From the NCBI RefSeq assembly GCF_900112695.1, contig NZ_FOMT01000004.1:434001-498000 (forward strand): DNA of 64,000 bases, given 5' to 3'. Under the pieces are notes generated by a model. It did no database searches, was not told where the DNA came from, and saw nothing but the letters and a program-made list of their open reading frames with translations. Source of the stretch: Paenibacillus catalpae (GTDB lineage: Bacteria > Bacillota > Bacilli > Paenibacillales > Paenibacillaceae). Below are positions 23,490 to 32,429 of the stretch, piece after piece (within the stretch, counting starts at the first letter, position 1; every line of letters begins with the position of its first letter). Both the position numbers and the translations under genes were made by a program.

Positions 23490-23939
23490 CTAATTCACCG
23501 CCGGTACTTTGCCCGCAACCAGCCGTCCGACCTCTTTACATTGTTTGATCTCATCTGCCGAAGGAGTGAATTCAACCTTCACGCCAGCTGCCACCAGTTG
23601 AGCGCCTAACGCCTTCAGCTTTTCCTCGATCGTATCAACAGCTCCGCAGAAGATCGGGTAAGAGGTATCTCCGGAACCAAAGACAACCGCTTTTCGCCCA
23701 TTCAAATCCAGCTTGCCCAGCGCTTCATAGAAATCTATAAATTCATCGGGCAGTTCGCCGTCTCCCCATGTGTACGCTCCGATGGCGATGCCGTCATATT
23801 GGTCAAGCTCGGATGCTTCCGCATCATACGCATCTCTGAGAACCACTTCCGCGCCTGTTTCTCTTGCGCCGGCGGCAATGGCTTCCGCCATTTCCTCCGT
23901 ATTCCCCGTCAAGCTAGCATAAGCCACAATGACTTTCAT
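23490..23939 (-). CDS. Flavodoxin
   Basis: The 149-residue protein begins MKVIVAYASLTGNTEEMAEAIAAG, the FMN phosphate-binding loop of flavodoxins (S/T-x-T-G-N-T), and continues with GAYTWGDGELPDE and VFGSGDTSYPIFCGAV for the isoalloxazine. It carries low-potential electrons and commonly replaces ferredoxin under iron limitation. This fits the double Fur box about 1.3 kb upstream in the same direction. AGGAGG lies 6-7 bp before the ATG; the gap to the preceding gene is 105 bp. Confidence 0.95.
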   Translation of the reverse strand: MKVIVAYASLTGNTEEMAEAIAAGARETGAEVVLRDAYDAEASELDQYDGIAIGAYTWGDGELPDEFIDFYEALGKLDLNGRKAVVFGSGDTSYPIFCGAVDTIEEKLKALGAQLVAAGVKVEFTPSADEIKQCKEVGRLVAGKVPAVN

Positions 23940-24044
23940 GTGTACCTCCTAAAATGAATTGCGAAGCATGGGCTAAAATGAATTGGCACCGTAAATGGTA
24001 GTATTCGTAACCTTTTGTGATAATTCATGCTGTGCCGTTTCCGC

Positions 24045-24896
24045 TTATATATCCAAATATTGAATGCCTTGAAATAAGGTCGCCATATACAATCTGCCAT
24101 CACGTAATTCCACATCCGTAACCGGAAAACCAAGCTTTACCGACAGCAGCATGATCCTACCGTGAATCATGCTGAGCCTGAATAAGCCGTGATCGGTGCA
24201 CGCATACGTATCAATGCCAATCGAGACAACGGAGAAAATAAATTTGCCTCCGAAGCGGACCCGCTCGAAACGGCCTCTTTTATCCCCGACCAGCAGCTCG
24301 CCCTTATCGCTTGCTCCGATCAGATGCCCGCGGTAGACCGACAGGCTTGTTACCGCCCGGTTTAATTCGAATTCCGCCCATTCATCCATAAACCGGTCAT
24401 AGAGCGCGATGCCGCTCTCATGGCCAACCACGAGATATTGCGGCAGATTCATGAAATCAAACACTTTTTTATCCGGGCAGGCGAACTTTTGCCACTCTCC
24501 GCGGATTTCCGCCCATAACCCGTATTCCGTTGCCGCATAGCCGATTCCGCCAAGCAGCCGGTATTGGAAGCATGGGACAGCCAGCCCCGTGTCTACCCAT
24601 TCATCATCCTCATACATAAACAGACCTTCGCTCGTACAGGCATGCAAAATGCCGCTATGCAGCTGAAGCTTGTTAACACTTGCCTGAGCCGGTAATCCCA
24701 CGGCCAGCTTATGCCACTCCCCAACTTCGTCAATCTCGTATACACCATAGCCGACGGAAGCAGCAATAATCGACTCCTGGCTTACTTTGACGGAGGAGAA
24801 AGGAAACAGCATCCAATTCCACGGCTTTCCTTCGTGATTGATCTTATTAGCCGTATTTCCCGGGTGACCGTTCTGATTAAAGCGACCTTCCTTCAT
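24045..24896 (-). CDS. Beta-rich (propeller-like) protein of unknown function
   Basis: The protein of 283-289 residues has repeated beta-type units of about 40 residues such as SIIAASVGYGVYEID, GILHACTSEGLFMYEDD, GIGYAATEYGLWAEI, QYLVVGHESGIALYD, GHLIGASDKGELLVGD, DTYACTDHGLFRLS and GRLYMATLFQGIQYLDI. Each has a small-residue strand, then Gly-Leu/Ile-hydrophobic-acidic, as in beta-propeller blades; I count six or seven. No signal peptide or enzymatic motif is seen. An ATG at 24896 and a TTG at 24914 are both possible starts. It lies between the Fur-box-linked 53-aa gene and flavodoxin, so an iron-related role is inferred from position only. Confidence 0.65.
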   Translation of the reverse strand: MKEGRFNQNGHPGNTANKINHEGKPWNWMLFPFSSVKVSQESIIAASVGYGVYEIDEVGEWHKLAVGLPAQASVNKLQLHSGILHACTSEGLFMYEDDEWVDTGLAVPCFQYRLLGGIGYAATEYGLWAEIRGEWQKFACPDKKVFDFMNLPQYLVVGHESGIALYDRFMDEWAEFELNRAVTSLSVYRGHLIGASDKGELLVGDKRGRFERVRFGGKFIFSVVSIGIDTYACTDHGLFRLSMIHGRIMLLSVKLGFPVTDVELRDGRLYMATLFQGIQYLDI

Positions 24897-24935
24897 ACCA
24901 TTCACCAGCTCCAATGCTATGTAATGCCCGCAGGC

Positions 24936-25097
24936 TTACTTGTTTTGTTCTTTCCGTTCATGTTCTGCTTCGTGAACAAGAATGGACTCGACCGTCCATA
25001 GGTTAGTTTCCCGCTCTTCCTGCTCCGTCTGACGGACAGGCCTGCTTTGCATCATGGATCGCTTCTTCTTCACAACCATTTCATACAACAAACCCAA
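24936..25097 (-). CDS. Small charged protein, 53 aa (TTG start)
   Basis: On the minus strand a TTG at 25097 is preceded by AAGGGAGG with an 8-nt spacer and opens a frame of 53 codons. The product is basic at its N-terminus (VVKKKRSMM) and Glu-rich towards the C-terminus (RQTEQEERETNLWTVESILVHEAEHERKEQNK). Family unknown. It is the first gene downstream of the two Fur boxes and ends about 40 bp before the propeller-like gene. The frame is short, so the call rests on the ribosome site and position. Confidence 0.55.
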   Translation of the reverse strand: MGLLYEMVVKKKRSMMQSRPVRQTEQEERETNLWTVESILVHEAEHERKEQNK

Positions 25098-25247
25098 CGC
25101 TCGAACCTCCCTTTATGCTAAGCCCGGGCCTTCCGCCCGGTTAGTCATCTGACTTAAGCTGTTCATCTGCTCGAACTTGGCTGTTATCAGCTAACAGGAT
25201 TCGCCTTGCTCCTGTCGATTGGTCGTCAAAGCTTGCCCTCTATTTAT

Positions 25248-25262
25248 TGATAATGATTATCA
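25248..25262. promoter_or_regulatory. Fur box (perfect 7-1-7)
   Basis: TGATAAT-G-ATTATCA is a perfect inverted repeat identical to the 7-1-7 Fur consensus of Bacillus. It lies 151 bp upstream of the 53-aa gene start, facing the operon with flavodoxin. Confidence 0.85.
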
Positions 25263-25277
25263 GTTTCGTTAATAACA

Positions 25278-25292
25278 TGATAACTATTCTCA
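25278..25292. promoter_or_regulatory. Second Fur-like box
   Basis: TGATAAC-T-ATTCTCA matches the 7-1-7 Fur pattern with two deviations. Its centre lies 30 bp from the perfect box, close to three helical turns, suggesting cooperative binding. Confidence 0.65.
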
Positions 25293-25533
25293 ATGGCACT
25301 GTCAACTGTACCCAAGTCCCTATTCGTCGGTATCCTTTCTTAGTCTTTAATGGCATGGACGGCTGCAACGGATTCGACACGAGTAGCAGCCATGCCTATA
25401 GCATGACTGCCCTCTCGCAATTGCTTTGCGTAATGTTACAATGTATGCCCGCTCCCGCCAAAATATCTGTCATCCTGACAATTTTTACGAAAACTTGTCA
25501 GCTTCGGAATGGAGCAAGCAGCTCTCCTTGCAC

Positions 25534-25711
25534 TGGATTCAATACAACCTAATCACTCTCATTCGTGCGCTTATGTAGGCTATGTTGGATTCTATCCATT
25601 AGATTTCTTTAAAATTAGCCTGCTGCTCCCGTTTGGATGATTCCGCTGGACGATATCCAGCGTAGAGCTGGTTACTTGACCTCGGTGCACCATTATGCTG
25701 GATAAAGTACA
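25534..25711. repeat. Array of four TGGAT-type palindromes (copy 2)
   Basis: The cores are TGGAT-TCA-ATACA (centre 25540), TGGAT-TCT-ATCCA (25592), CGCTGGA-CGATA-TCCAGCG (25653) and TGGAT-AAA-GTACA (25705). Spacings are 52, 61 and 52 bp, as in the copy at 12781-12975, with similar linkers. Two further dyads at 25423 and 25488 continue the series leftward at 65 and 52 bp. Confidence 0.8.
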
Positions 25712-25762
25712 GTCTGCTGCAGGAAGCAAGGTAGAGAATAGCCAGCCTCACATACAAAAAAA

Positions 25763-25794
25763 ACCGTTCCTGAACCGAAAGGTTCAAGAACGGT
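25763..25794 (-). terminator. Terminator of the glycan-use operon
   Basis: ACCGTTCCTGAACC and GGTTCAAGAACGGT form a 14-bp stem with one mismatch and a GAAA loop. On the minus strand TTTTTTTGTATG follows. It lies 14 bp after the last GH30 gene. Confidence 0.9.
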
Positions 25795-25807
25795 CTAATT
25801 CCTCATC

Positions 25808-27202
25808 TTACTGCCAGCGGTACGTGCCGACGGTTCCGGCCGGGAGCGAGGCAATGAACTGCTTGCCTTCGCACAGCACGCGGAACGGCTGTTCTTCATT
25901 CGTCTGGTTGATGACAACCATTACGATTGTGCCGTCCGGATTGCGGAACGCGACATTGGTCACCGTATCCGGCGAGCCGCAGGTGCTGCCGATCCGATAC
26001 GCGCCACGCTTGACGAAACGGGAGTACTGCGCAAGCAGGTTAAACTCCGGCGTCCGCCAGAAGCGGTTAGGCTCCGCAGCATCCTGTACAAACATCGTCG
26101 GACCCGGCTGTCCGAGCCATTGATGGGTGCTGATCTTGCTGTCCAGCATCGTCACCCATGCATTGTAGCTGCAAGCATAGTTGCGGAAGTACTGCGCCAT
26201 CCGGTCCGCACCGGCGGTACCCCACAGCGAACGCTCGGTCAGATAGATTGGCTTATCCGGATATGCCGCATGAATCTCGCTCATAACATTCGGCGAGCCG
26301 TCGTAGTCATGAAGAGCGATGCCGTCAACGGCCTCATAGCCTTCCGGGTCATTCAGGATTGGCGTTACATAACCCATCGCATCCGCAAAGTTATGGTCGA
26401 AGATCCACAGCTCCGTCGTAAGACCATGCTCCTCGAACTCCCGCTTCAGGGCAATCGCCAGCTCGCGCTGACGTTCAGGCGACATATAGCAGCTTGGATA
26501 GTCGGTCTCGAGAAGCGGCTCGTTCTGCAGCGTCATCGCGCAGACCGGAATACCATGCTCCTCATAGGCTTGAATAGCCAGACGGTAATATTTCGCCAGA
26601 GCTTCGGTATACGCGGCGCCTTCCTTCAGGCTTCCCCGCTTCAAATCGCCGTTTGTCTTCATCCAGGCCGGCGGGCTCCAGGGCGATGCAAAAATCTTCG
26701 CGTCGGGAACGGCCTTCAGCAGCGCTTGAACCGTCTCTACAATCGACAAGTCGATATCCTTCTGAATGGAGAAATGCTTCAGCTCGAAGTCGGTTTCCCC
26801 TTCAGGAAGATCATTGTACGTATAGAACGGCTGAGCGGTGAAATCCGAGGTCCCGATCGTAATCCGGAACAGATTAAACCCAAGACCGTTTTCCTTGTCA
26901 GCCAGCTGCTGAATAAAGCTTGCGCGAGCAGCAGGATCCATCTTCAAAAGGTTGTTAATCGTGGTCTCTTCAACAGAAGTACCAATACCCAGCATCTGCT
27001 GATACTTGTGGGCAGGCGTTACAAGAATGGTCGTCAGATCCGAGACGGAAGGAGCGGTTAACGCCAGCTTCGGCTGCAGGCTTAACGCATAGGCAGGTTC
27101 TGCCGGCCCTTCGAACCAGCGGGTATTTCCAGGGGTCATTTCCGAGCTAAGCCATGCTTCAACTTCTTGAGTCGTTACTGCAGTGTTTAGTAATGTAGAC
27201 AT
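25808..27202 (-). CDS. Glycoside hydrolase family 30, cytoplasmic
   Basis: The 464-residue enzyme has the GH30 clan-A layout: MLGIGTSVEETTINNLLKM at the substrate pocket, PWSPPAWMKTNG, the acid/base Glu in MTLQNEPLLETDY (about residue 228), and the nucleophile Glu in PIYLTERSLWG (about residue 323), with a small beta C-terminal domain. No signal peptide is present, so it should work on imported oligosaccharides. It is the last gene of the operon, 27 bp after the lipoprotein GH30, of which it is a diverged paralogue. Exact specificity (beta-1,6-glucan, glucosylceramide-like or xylan-derived) is not readable. Confidence 0.9.
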   Translation of the reverse strand: MSTLLNTAVTTQEVEAWLSSEMTPGNTRWFEGPAEPAYALSLQPKLALTAPSVSDLTTILVTPAHKYQQMLGIGTSVEETTINNLLKMDPAARASFIQQLADKENGLGFNLFRITIGTSDFTAQPFYTYNDLPEGETDFELKHFSIQKDIDLSIVETVQALLKAVPDAKIFASPWSPPAWMKTNGDLKRGSLKEGAAYTEALAKYYRLAIQAYEEHGIPVCAMTLQNEPLLETDYPSCYMSPERQRELAIALKREFEEHGLTTELWIFDHNFADAMGYVTPILNDPEGYEAVDGIALHDYDGSPNVMSEIHAAYPDKPIYLTERSLWGTAGADRMAQYFRNYACSYNAWVTMLDSKISTHQWLGQPGPTMFVQDAAEPNRFWRTPEFNLLAQYSRFVKRGAYRIGSTCGSPDTVTNVAFRNPDGTIVMVVINQTNEEQPFRVLCEGKQFIASLPAGTVGTYRWQ

Positions 27203-27229
27203 TCCGTTTCCTCCTTTATCCCTTTTCCC

Positions 27230-28690
27230 TTATTGCTTGCTGCTGCCCGATCCAGGCCATACAAAGGTTGCCGCAGCGCCGGCAGGCATCGTGTAGGCAA
27301 AGGCTTGACTGCCGATCCTAACTTTCAGTTCCTTATCCTCGCCAGCCGCATTAAGCGCGACAAGCACGATAGAGCCGTCCGGGTTCTTGAAGGCAACCTG
27401 CTCCATCTCTCCGCTCACGGACTCGCCGGATTCAATCCGGTAGGCACCGGTTTTCACGAATTTGCTGGCATGGCCAAACGAATAGTATTCCGAGTTAAAA
27501 GTCACATCTCCGGAGCCTTGGTTAATCGTGACGACACCCATGCAGTCTTTACAGCCGCCAATCGTCGGGCCGTAATTCTCATCAAGCGCAAGGTTCCACT
27601 TCAGGACCACCTTCGACCAGTTGCGGGTTGCGCCAATAATCAGATTTTCCATATCCCATTTCAGGTTGCCGCCGAAGTCCGTCGACCACGCTCCGCCGCT
27701 GCTCTCGGTGAAATAGAGATTCTTATCCGGGTACGCTTCATGCACCTGCGCCTGATTGCCAACCTCTCCCGCATATCCGTGGAAGGCTGTGCCGTCCACA
27801 TACTTCAATGCTTCCGGGTCGTTCAGAATCGTAAGCGGATAATACGGCTCATCCCAGTTATGATCCCAGATGACAATCTTGGACTTGATGTTGTTCTTCT
27901 CAAAAGCAGGACCGATATAGTTCTTGATCAGCTCGCCCTGCTCGACCGGCTCCATCCGCATACCCGGATAGTCCTCCGGCGTATAATGCGGTTCGTTCTG
28001 AAGCGTGACCGCGTCAAATGGAACGCCTTCTGCCTCGTAAGCCTGAACCATTTTCACAAAATAATTCGCAAACGGCTCATAAGCATCAGGCTTCAGGCTC
28101 CCGCCAATAACGGAATCGCTAGTCTTCATCCAGCCCGGCGCGCTCCATGGACTGCCCATCAGCTTCAAATCCGGGTTAATCGCAAGCGCCTGCTGAAGCG
28201 TCGGAATAATATATTCCTTATCATGAGCGATGGAGAAGTTCTTCAGCTCCGGATCGCTCTCGCCAGCCGGCATATCATTAAAGGTATAGTTCTTCACGGC
28301 AAAATCCGAAGCGCCAAGCGGCACGCGCATATAACTGATGCCAATACCCGCCTCATGATCAAACAGCTTGTTCATCAGCTCTTCCCGCTGCTCGTCATTC
28401 AGTTTGTTTGCAATCAGCCAAGCCGAGGAATCCGTTAACGATGCTCCAAAACCGTCCATCTGCTGATAGACCTTCTGATCATCGATGGTGATGACATTTT
28501 CTTCCGATCCCTTTGCTTTGGTCAGCTTCAGGCTATCCTCCTGCTGCAGCAGCTTGCTCTGATCCGGCGTCGTCAGCCACACCTGAACCTGCCCTGGACC
28601 GTCAGCAGAGCTGCCCGAATTGCCGCTGCAGGCCGCCGTGAGTAAGGTCACGAGCAGAACGGGAAGCATCACGGCATTAATTCTTCTCAT
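27230..28690 (-). CDS. Glycoside hydrolase family 30 lipoprotein
   Basis: With the start at 28690 the protein has 486 residues and a lipoprotein signal MRRINAVMLPVLLVTLLTAAC, anchored at Cys21. The GH30 elements are MDGFGASLTDSSAWLI, GSPWSAPGWMKTSD, the acid/base Glu in VTLQNEPHYTPEDYPG and the nucleophile Glu in NLYFTESSGGAW. It should cleave polymeric or oligomeric glycan outside the cell, beside the ABC transporter. The start is favoured over a longer frame because GGAGGAGG lies 6 bp upstream. It overlaps the stop of the GH2 gene by 14 bp, indicating translational coupling. Two cysteines (GCKDCMG) near the C-terminus may pair. Confidence 0.9.
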   Translation of the reverse strand: MRRINAVMLPVLLVTLLTAACSGNSGSSADGPGQVQVWLTTPDQSKLLQQEDSLKLTKAKGSEENVITIDDQKVYQQMDGFGASLTDSSAWLIANKLNDEQREELMNKLFDHEAGIGISYMRVPLGASDFAVKNYTFNDMPAGESDPELKNFSIAHDKEYIIPTLQQALAINPDLKLMGSPWSAPGWMKTSDSVIGGSLKPDAYEPFANYFVKMVQAYEAEGVPFDAVTLQNEPHYTPEDYPGMRMEPVEQGELIKNYIGPAFEKNNIKSKIVIWDHNWDEPYYPLTILNDPEALKYVDGTAFHGYAGEVGNQAQVHEAYPDKNLYFTESSGGAWSTDFGGNLKWDMENLIIGATRNWSKVVLKWNLALDENYGPTIGGCKDCMGVVTINQGSGDVTFNSEYYSFGHASKFVKTGAYRIESGESVSGEMEQVAFKNPDGSIVLVALNAAGEDKELKVRIGSQAFAYTMPAGAAATFVWPGSGSSKQ

Positions 28691-30659
28691 TAACGGCCTC
28701 CTCCAGCTTCTGGCCAAAGCCGCCATGATGACGGGTAATGAGCCCGTATTCGCGGCGAATGAGCGAAGCAACCGGCTTCTCGGTCTTGCGGTCCATATGA
28801 ATAATGCCAAACGTATCAATCCAGTTGTTGTGGTTCACGTACCAGTCATACATAATCCAGAAGTCGATCCCGGCGACATAGCCGTCCGGATTGTCCTCTC
28901 CTTCGGCATTCAATGTCCCCTTCTCCATTAAAGCCCGCATGGTCTCTTCATATGTGACCACCTGCTCGCCCTCCTTACCGCCGGAGGACCAATGCCCAAA
29001 CTCGGTATTCAGAATCGGCTTGTCAGGGAAAATGCGATGCGCTTCCTCAAGGTACCGGCGAGTGCCTTCGTAGTACGTTCCGCCATGGAAAATGCCAAAA
29101 TACATGGTCCAAGCCGCCACATCAAGCGGCGCCATCGACGGATCATGCGGACCTGGCTGGTCAGCAGCCGAGCTCTGCGTAAGCAGGCGGCCGTCGTTGT
29201 AGTTCTCTCTCAGGTCCCTTACCAGACGCTCATTATAAGCGAGGCGCAGCCATACATCCTTGGATTCGTTTTGCGTACTCCACATCAGAACCGACGGACG
29301 GTTGTACTGGGAGAACACCATCTCCCGCCACATTTGATCGGCAAGACGCTTTTCATCCTGCGCTTCGTAATGCTCCGTCTCAAACTGCCAGAGCGGAATC
29401 TCGCTCATCGCCATCAGTCCCATCCGGTCCAGCAGCAAATACGTGTACACATGGTTCGGATAATGCCCCGTTCTAACCATGTTGACGTTCAGCGCGCGAA
29501 TCTGTTCAAGATCCGATCGAATCCGATCCCAAGCCGCGGTCCGGCCCGTATCCGGCCATTCCTCATGACGGGCGATTCCAGCCATAAAGACGGACTGCTC
29601 ATTGAGCAAAATTCTCGTCTTATCGGTCCGCACGGTCCGAATGCCGAATTGAGTGCTGAACGAATCCTGCTTCAGAGTCGTTGTGCCTGCCGCCGTTAGC
29701 GTAAAGGTCGCCACATACAAGTTAGGCTGCCAGACCGACCACAGCTTTGGATCAATAACGGTTACTTCGAACCGAGCAACCATCACCTCACCAGGCTGCA
29801 AGGTCAACTCCCTGTTCATTGGCTTATCCGTAACTGCAGGTACACCGGTAAGCGAGGATGCCAGCGGTGAGTCCAGGAAATGAGGGCCTTCGGGGTCCGC
29901 TTCAAGCAGACTGCCTTCCAGTCCTACCTGAACCGCATCGTTCCCCCGGTTATGCAGCACGACCTTCACATCCAGCTTGCCGTTCACATCCTGCGGGACT
30001 ATGTCCGCCCGGACGATCGCAGCTTGAGGGGTGATTTCAATATAAAGATCATGAATAATGCCCGTATAGTTGAAGAAGTCTGTTCCCGCAACAGCCGGAA
30101 TCGTATCCTTGCGGCTTCCCCACGGCGGATTGTCGACACGGATGCGGATCTCATTGTCCCCTGTGCGCAAGCAGCCCGTTATATCAAAGGCAAAAGGCGT
30201 AAATCCGCCTTCATGGCAGCCAAGCCACTGCCCGTTCACCCAAATATCCGCGACGTAACTGATGCCAAGCGCCTTAAGCGTGTAGGCATATCCATCGTTT
30301 TTGCTTGCAAGGGTAAACGCTCTGCGGTACCAGACTCCGTCTTCATACGTTTCCGCCGCATTCGCTTCAGGCAATCCGGTTAAGGTATTCTCCGGTGAAG
30401 GAACGGCGTGAGGCTGCCACTGCTCAAGCGCATCGCCGCGCAAGTAGTCCCCTTCCCGTTGCTCCAGCTCGGACAGCCAGCCTTCGCTCCGCGGTGACAG
30501 CGAGAAATCATGATTCATTGCCAGGCGGCGCTTGTGCCACTCGCCGTTCAAAGCGATTTTCGCTCTTGTCTGCGGTTCGAAGGAAGGTACCGGAATCCCG
30601 TTCTGGAACGGAATATTTACACCATTAATAGCTTCCAGCGTTAAGGTTGTCTTCAGCAT
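28677..30659 (-). CDS. Glycoside hydrolase family 2 (beta-galactosidase/glucuronidase type)
   Basis: The 660-residue enzyme has the GH2 order: sugar-binding jelly roll (YTLKALGISYVADIWVNGQWLGCHEGGFTPFAFDIT), immunoglobulin-like domain and TIM barrel. The acid/base Glu is in VLMWSTQNESKDVW and the likely nucleophile Glu in PILNTEFGHWSSGG. No signal peptide is seen, so it acts inside the cell. The ATG at 30659 has AGGAGAG upstream; the longer frame adds a basic leader without support. The gene follows the binding protein after a terminator-like hairpin. Confidence 0.9.
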   Translation of the reverse strand: MLKTTLTLEAINGVNIPFQNGIPVPSFEPQTRAKIALNGEWHKRRLAMNHDFSLSPRSEGWLSELEQREGDYLRGDALEQWQPHAVPSPENTLTGLPEANAAETYEDGVWYRRAFTLASKNDGYAYTLKALGISYVADIWVNGQWLGCHEGGFTPFAFDITGCLRTGDNEIRIRVDNPPWGSRKDTIPAVAGTDFFNYTGIIHDLYIEITPQAAIVRADIVPQDVNGKLDVKVVLHNRGNDAVQVGLEGSLLEADPEGPHFLDSPLASSLTGVPAVTDKPMNRELTLQPGEVMVARFEVTVIDPKLWSVWQPNLYVATFTLTAAGTTTLKQDSFSTQFGIRTVRTDKTRILLNEQSVFMAGIARHEEWPDTGRTAAWDRIRSDLEQIRALNVNMVRTGHYPNHVYTYLLLDRMGLMAMSEIPLWQFETEHYEAQDEKRLADQMWREMVFSQYNRPSVLMWSTQNESKDVWLRLAYNERLVRDLRENYNDGRLLTQSSAADQPGPHDPSMAPLDVAAWTMYFGIFHGGTYYEGTRRYLEEAHRIFPDKPILNTEFGHWSSGGKEGEQVVTYEETMRALMEKGTLNAEGEDNPDGYVAGIDFWIMYDWYVNHNNWIDTFGIIHMDRKTEKPVASLIRREYGLITRHHGGFGQKLEEAVNEKN

Positions 30660-30693
30660 GATGTCTCTCCTATCTCTCTTTTTTGGTATAAAA

Positions 30694-30752
30694 AAAGGGG
30701 ATGAGGACGAATGCGCACGCCGATCCCTACGCACAGGTCACTTACATCCCCC
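30694..30752 (-). terminator. Terminator-like hairpin after the binding-protein gene
   Basis: AAGGGGATG at the left pairs with CATCCCCCTT at the right, followed on the minus strand by TTTTTTTATACC. Lying between the binding-protein gene and GH2, it may terminate part of the transcripts, keeping the binding protein more abundant than the hydrolases. Confidence 0.65.
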
Positions 30753-30770
30753 TTGGTCATGCAATGCCTA

Positions 30771-32369
30771 TTATTTAATTCCTTGTGCATCAAATGTTTT
30801 GTTTGCTTGCTCTTGCACATATTTCAGTACATCGTTTACGCCAGCTGCTTCCAGCTGTTTGCGGTAAGTCGCGATCGCCTTATCCACGTCTGGTACAAGA
30901 CCCATCATCAGAGGCATACCATACTGCTGGATAACGGAGTTAACAGCCGCTTGCTGCGATTTCACGGGAGCATAGTCCATGATAACTTGAGCGAAGATAT
31001 TAGGCTTGCTTTGCGATTTGAACTCTTCAAGCAGAGCGTCGAAGCCTTCCCATCCGCCAGCTTGCTTCTTGCGTTCCATCGACTCAACGCGCACGCCCCA
31101 GGTTGCGATATCATAGCCAACGAAGCCTTTAGCTTCTACGCCCGCAGGAGGTGTAACGATATGCTTGCCGTCAGCATCCATCGAGTAGTGAGTGCCCTCA
31201 ATACCGTAGTTGAACAGGTCATAATACTTCGGATCATTGCGCAGTTTGTCCAGTACCATCAGGGAACGCTCTGCGTTTGGCGCGCTCTTCGGAATAGCCA
31301 TTGCATTGTTAACCGACAAAGTTGGCGTCGTCAGGCCGTGGAAACGGCTGAACGGGAAGTAGTTCATTTTGATGTCCGGATTGGAAGACTGCAGACCTGT
31401 AATGAAGCCGCCCGCGCCGGGAGCATTACGCCAGTATACCGCGCCTTGACCTGTTTTGATGGCATCGCCGGCTTCTTTTTGGTCAGACAACGTATCCGAT
31501 TTCCAGAAGCCTTTCTCTGCCCAAGTCTTCATCTTCTTCACCCACTCTTCGAACTCCGGAGTGAATGGATAAGCTACGATATCACGCGGAGTGTCGTACG
31601 ATTTGGATACGATGACACCGCTGTCGCCGCCGATTTGCTGATAGCCCTGGAAGGCTTTGAACATCGTAAACACTTCGTTGTAGGCTTTGCCGTTGATCGG
31701 CGTTACGCCTTTTGATTTCTTCACGCCGTCAAGGTAAGCCTCGATGGAGTTAACGTCCGTGATTTCAGGGAGACCAAGCTCTTGTCTCCAGTCGTCGCGG
31801 TATACAATGCCGTCCGGTGTATATTCCGGATAAGTTGCCGGAACCGCGTAGATTTTATCGTTAACGGTTGCTTCTTTCCAGTCTTGCTCCGATATGCTGC
31901 TCCAGGTTGCAGGAGCATAAGTTGGCAAGAGATCATTCAGAGGCATGAATGCGCCTTGGTTTGCGAATTTATAAAAGTCCGCCCATGAGGACGCGAAGAT
32001 CATATCAATTTTCTCGCCGGAAGCAAGCAGCAGGTTGTATTTCGTCTGCCAGTCGGTCCAAGTTGTGAAGTTCAGCTTAATGGTTGTGTTCAGATCTTGC
32101 TGGAGCATTTTGTTCAGCTCGGCCGTAACCTTTGCCTGGTCTTTCGCAGGATCGCCGAGCAGATACCAGGTCAATTCAACCTTCTTGGAAGTATCCGGTG
32201 TTTTGGCATCAGCTTTGTTGTTGGAACCCGTGTTTGCGCTGGCTTCAGCATTCGTGCCTGTATTCGAATTCGTATTCGAATTGTTGCCCGACCCGCAGGC
32301 TGCAAGCATACTTGCCATAATAGCCGTTGAAACGAGCAGCGTGCCCATTGTTTTTATCTTTCTTTTCAT
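30771..32369 (-). CDS. ABC transporter sugar-binding lipoprotein (LplA-like)
   Basis: The 532-residue protein starts with a lipoprotein signal (TLLVSTAIMASMLAACGSG), a low-complexity Asn/Thr/Ala linker and a large extracellular solute-binding domain of the LplA class (VELTWYLLGDPAKDQAKVTAELNKML; SVNNAMAIPKSAPNAERSLMVLDKLRNDP). It delivers oligosaccharide to the two permeases encoded just upstream. No ATPase gene is present; CUT1 systems of this kind usually share an MsmX-type ATPase encoded elsewhere. AGGAGGAG precedes the ATG. Confidence 0.94.
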   Translation of the reverse strand: MKRKIKTMGTLLVSTAIMASMLAACGSGNNSNTNSNTGTNAEASANTGSNNKADAKTPDTSKKVELTWYLLGDPAKDQAKVTAELNKMLQQDLNTTIKLNFTTWTDWQTKYNLLLASGEKIDMIFASSWADFYKFANQGAFMPLNDLLPTYAPATWSSISEQDWKEATVNDKIYAVPATYPEYTPDGIVYRDDWRQELGLPEITDVNSIEAYLDGVKKSKGVTPINGKAYNEVFTMFKAFQGYQQIGGDSGVIVSKSYDTPRDIVAYPFTPEFEEWVKKMKTWAEKGFWKSDTLSDQKEAGDAIKTGQGAVYWRNAPGAGGFITGLQSSNPDIKMNYFPFSRFHGLTTPTLSVNNAMAIPKSAPNAERSLMVLDKLRNDPKYYDLFNYGIEGTHYSMDADGKHIVTPPAGVEAKGFVGYDIATWGVRVESMERKKQAGGWEGFDALLEEFKSQSKPNIFAQVIMDYAPVKSQQAAVNSVIQQYGMPLMMGLVPDVDKAIATYRKQLEAAGVNDVLKYVQEQANKTFDAQGIK

Positions 32370-32429
32370 GCTTGATGACTCCTCCTTTTATTTAGTAAAC
32401 CTGTATGTTAGCCGGCCCTTTGGCCGGTT

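Larger units (their letters stand above)
25098..25807. other. 710-bp gene-free region
   Basis: From right to left it holds the terminator of the GH30 gene, a TGGAT palindrome array (25534-25711), additional dyads CTGACAA...TTGTCAG (25475-25501), CGCAA-N5-TTGCG (25416-25430) and GGCATGG...CATGCC (25352-25396), two Fur boxes and the leader of the 53-aa gene. A rightward 101-codon frame starting inside the first Fur box has no ribosome site and is not accepted. Confidence 0.7.

Noticed and set aside
25247..25552. Plus-strand frame of 101 codons starting at the Fur box
   Set aside because: No ribosome site, starts within the operator, no recognisable protein pattern, and overlaps dyads of the intergenic array.
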